Shown one piece after another: positions 61,766 to 64,000 of a stretch of 64,000 nucleotides of DNA. The DNA lies in contig NCGY01000003.1 of assembly GCA_002281775.1 (NCBI GenBank), positions 1 through 64,000 of the forward strand, written 5' to 3'. Both the position numbers and the translations under genes were made by a program. Source of the DNA: Hydrogenophilales bacterium 16-64-46 (GTDB lineage Bacteria > Pseudomonadota > Gammaproteobacteria > Burkholderiales > Thiobacillaceae). The notes below the pieces were generated by a model that was not told the DNA's origin, did no database searches, and saw only the letters and a program-made list of their open reading frames with translations. The stretch's first letter is position 1, and every line of letters begins with the position of its first letter.

Positions 61766-63010
61766 ATGAAATTGTCTCAAGTCTTCGTGGGATTGGCGCT
61801 GGCCGGCCTGGCCGGGAGCGCATTTGCTACCAATGGTTACTTCTCGCATGGCTATGGCATGAAGGCCAAGGGCATGGCGGGGGCTTCTACAGCAATGCAC
61901 GAGGATGCATTCGGCGGGGCCAATAATCCCGCAGCCATGGCATTTGCCGGTAATCGCATTGATCTCGGTGTCGACCTGTTCAGCCCAATCCGTGAGGCTT
62001 CAAACACGGGAGCTTTTGGTCCCGGTACGGTAACGTCTGAAAGCGGTTCAGAATATTTTCTGGTTCCTGAGTTCGGCTACAACCGCATGATTAACGAAGA
62101 TGTGTCCCTAGGGGTCACGGTTTATGGCAATGGTGGGATGAATTCCGATTATTCCGGTATTGCTGCCTTTGGCGGTGCCAACCTGCTTGGTGGAAGTGGG
62201 AGTCTGGGCGTGGATTTGATGCAGTTGATCATTGCGCCTACGGCAGCATTCAAGGTGGACACTAATCACTCGGTGGGGATATCCCCTCTGCTGGGCTACC
62301 AGCGTTTCCGCGCTGAAGGTTTGACAGCGTTCGGCATTCCTAATGCTGGCTATGATGACGCTTTTGGATTTGGTGTCCGTGTGGGCTACATGGGCAAACT
62401 GAGCTCGAGCGTGACGATTGGGGCTGCCTATGCGTCGAAAATCAATTTCGAAGAATTCAGCAAATACGCTGGCCTCTTTGCAGAGCAGGGTGATTTCGAC
62501 ATTCCCGAGAACTACAACTTGGGTATCGCCTGGCAGGCCAGCCCGATGCTCAAACTTGCTCTGGATTATCAGAGGATCAATTACAGCAGCGTCAACTCGG
62601 TGGCTAATCCGGTGACATCGCCTGGGGCTTTCGGCGCAGACAACGGGCCTGGCTTCGGCTGGGATGATATGGATGTGTGGAAACTGGGCGTGGAGTACAA
62701 ATACAGCCAGAAGTTGACTCTGCGCGCCGGCTATAGCCACGCGGACAGCCCGATTACGGGAGACATGACCTGTGCCACGAGCAATTGTGCTGAAGTAACG
62801 CTGAATATTCTGGCCCCTTCGGTCATTGAGGATCACGTAACACTCGGCTTCACCTACACGCTGGCCTCGGGCAACGAAGTCACCATGTCATACATGCATG
62901 CTTTTGAGAACGATGCTACGGGCGTTCGCCCTGGGCCGTTTGGTGGTGGTGTAGATCGTATCCAGATGTATCAGAACTCGCTGGGTATCCAGTACAGCTG
63001 GAAGATGTAA
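61766..63010 (+). CDS. OmpP1/FadL-family outer membrane transporter
   Basis: A 414-residue outer-membrane beta-barrel has a signal peptide (MKLSQVFVGLALAGLAGSAFA). The mature FadL-like N-terminus TNGYFSHGYGMKAKGMAGA, with GGANNPAAMAFAG, forms the hatch, and it ends in a beta-strand ...NSLGIQYSWKM. FadL proteins take up hydrophobic compounds; in sulfur oxidisers some may help import elemental sulfur or hydrocarbons, but nothing here proves the substrate. A ~190-base spacer with no gene precedes it. It has its own terminator. Confidence 0.88.
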   Translation: MKLSQVFVGLALAGLAGSAFATNGYFSHGYGMKAKGMAGASTAMHEDAFGGANNPAAMAFAGNRIDLGVDLFSPIREASNTGAFGPGTVTSESGSEYFLVPEFGYNRMINEDVSLGVTVYGNGGMNSDYSGIAAFGGANLLGGSGSLGVDLMQLIIAPTAAFKVDTNHSVGISPLLGYQRFRAEGLTAFGIPNAGYDDAFGFGVRVGYMGKLSSSVTIGAAYASKINFEEFSKYAGLFAEQGDFDIPENYNLGIAWQASPMLKLALDYQRINYSSVNSVANPVTSPGAFGADNGPGFGWDDMDVWKLGVEYKYSQKLTLRAGYSHADSPITGDMTCATSNCAEVTLNILAPSVIEDHVTLGFTYTLASGNEVTMSYMHAFENDATGVRPGPFGGGVDRIQMYQNSLGIQYSWKM

Positions 63011-63031
63011 GGTCGTTCAACGACGAAAACG

Positions 63032-63059
63032 AAAAAAGCCGGGCCAGCCCGGCTTTTTT
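63032..63059. terminator. Bidirectional intrinsic terminator between the porin gene and valS
   Basis: AAAAAAGCCGGGC, loop CA, GCCCGGCTTTTTT forms a GC stem flanked by an A run on the left and a T run on the right, so it can stop both convergent transcripts. Confidence 0.9.
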
Positions 63060-63093
63060 CATTGCCTGAACTTATGAAGAGGGTGAACCGAGC

Positions 63094-64000
63094 TCAATCC
63101 AGACGTGCGTGCTGCTCACGTAATTTCTGCAACATTCTGGCGAAATCTTCCAGACGGGCGCGCTCTTGCTCCACGACTGCGGTCGGCGCGCGGTCGACGA
63201 AGCTTGCGTTCCCCAATTTACCTTCCGCTTTCTTGATCTCGCCTTCGATGCGGGTAATTTCCTTTGCCAGTCGGGTGCGCTCTGCGTCACGGTCGATTTC
63301 GACGACGAGCATCACGCGCAGGTCGCCGACCAGTGCGACCGGGGCATCGGCATCGGCAAGCCTGTCGACGGCGCTGACTTCGGAAAGCTTGCCAAGCGCC
63401 TTGATGTAAGGCGCAAGCGCGTTGATGAGGCCAGCGTCGCCTTCGATCACCAGCGGTACGCGCTGGGCGGGCGAGAGATTCATCTCGCTGCGCAGGGTGC
63501 GGCAGGCGTTGACGAGTTCCTTGAGCGTGGCGATCCTGGTTGCGCTGTCAGTGTACGCCGCATTGCCGTCGCTGACAGGGTAGGCGGCGAGCATGATCGA
63601 TGTGCCACGGACACCCGCCAGTGGCGCGACCTTGTGCCACAGTTCTTCGGTGATGAAAGGGATGATGGGATGTGCCAGGCGGAGCGTGGCTTCGAGTACG
63701 GTAGCCAGGGTCTTGCGCGTTGCACGTTGCTGGGCTTCGTTGCCACCTGCCAGCTGAACCTTGGCGAGTTCGAGATACCAGTCGCAGTATTCGTCCCAGA
63801 CAAATTCATAGACTGATCGCGCTGCCTGGTCAAAGCGATAGGCCGCAAAGGCTTCGCGAATGTCCTGCGTGGCCTGTTGGAGGCGCGCACTGATCCAGTG
63901 GTCGGCGTCTGAATATTCGAAGCTGGCCGAGGAATCCAGGCCGCAATCGTGGCCCTCCAGGTTCATCAGGGCGAAGCGCGTCGCGTTCCACAGCTTGTTG
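63094..64000 (-). CDS. valS: Valyl-tRNA synthetase, C-terminal part (5' end outside window)
   Basis: About 300 codons reach the right edge. The visible start reads [18 protein letters not shown], typical of the valyl enzyme after the KMSKS core. It continues with anticodon-binding residues ([33 protein letters not shown]) and a C-terminal coiled coil ([44 protein letters not shown]) that is a ValS hallmark. The catalytic HIGH and KMSKS regions lie outside. The coding strand is minus, converging on the porin gene. Confidence 0.95.
   Translation of the reverse strand, partial: NKLWNATRFALMNLEGHDCGLDSSASFEYSDADHWISARLQQATQDIREAFAAYRFDQAARSVYEFVWDEYCDWYLELAKVQLAGGNEAQQRATRKTLATVLEATLRLAHPIIPFITEELWHKVAPLAGVRGTSIMLAAYPVSDGNAAYTDSATRIATLKELVNACRTLRSEMNLSPAQRVPLVIEGDAGLINALAPYIKALGKLSEVSAVDRLADADAPVALVGDLRVMLVVEIDRDAERTRLAKEITRIEGEIKKAEGKLGNASFVDRAPTAVVEQERARLEDFARMLQKLREQHARLD

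Overview
The window looks like a chromosomal segment of a sulfur-oxidising betaproteobacterium, most likely a Thiobacillus-type organism. This is inferred from gene content, since no 16S gene is present. The base composition is uniformly GC-rich and the genes are tightly packed. The order kdsD-kdsC-lptC-lptA-lptB-rpoN-hpf-ptsN-hprK-rapZ is a betaproteobacterial arrangement. The right-hand third carries soxXYZAB, soeABC and rhd-tusA-dsrE2, the signature of chemolithotrophic thiosulfate and sulfur oxidisers.

Layout from left to right. 1-2.9 kb: the 3' end of nrdB, a HigB/HigA toxin-antitoxin pair with a palindromic operator candidate, a 37-codon remnant of an IS3-type transposase, a double-cupin protein, a drug/metabolite transporter and tRNA-Thr. 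3-6 kb: a GDP-heptose type sugar cluster (hddC, gmhB, gmhA) followed by a secreted TIM-barrel-like protein. 6-12.4 kb: dedA, secF, secD, yajC, tgt and queA, with TAGGGG-rich intergenic repeats, then tRNA-Leu. 12.6-24 kb: small unknowns, ubiX, a Gx-transporter/NusG-II pair, the rapZ-hprK-ptsN-hpf-rpoN regulatory block and the lptBAC-kdsCD envelope block. 24-26 kb: a Kef-type antiporter.

26-42.7 kb is an MSHA-like type IV pilus locus. It holds two pseudopilins, a membrane histidine kinase, mshK-J-I-G, mshE-N-L-M, an NtrC-family response regulator and a large protein with a PilZ-like end. One pseudopilin gene is preceded by a clean sigma-54 promoter. A ~0.5 kb mosaic palindromic repeat splits the pilus operon between mshG and mshE. 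The kinase, the sigma-54 activator and the sigma-54 promoter suggest PilS/PilR-like control of pilin expression. The MshEN domain of MshE adds a probable cyclic-di-GMP input.

42.8-64 kb: alaS; soxB, soxA, soxZ, soxY and soxX with internal hairpins; an M48 metalloprotease; and, divergently, moaC followed by an unrecognised cassette of acyl carrier protein, alpha/beta-hydrolase, compact atypical cytochrome P450, secreted protein and TlpA-like thioredoxin. After these come soeABC (cytoplasmic sulfite oxidation), rhodanese-tusA-dsrE2 (sulfur trafficking), a FadL/OmpP1 porin and the 3' part of valS. The periplasmic Sox proteins would attack thiosulfate. No SoxCD is seen here, so sulfane sulfur would have to be passed on, plausibly by Rhd-TusA-DsrE2, and the resulting sulfite oxidised by SoeABC. 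The ACP/P450 cassette and the pilus locus with its repeat element are the least conventional parts of the window.
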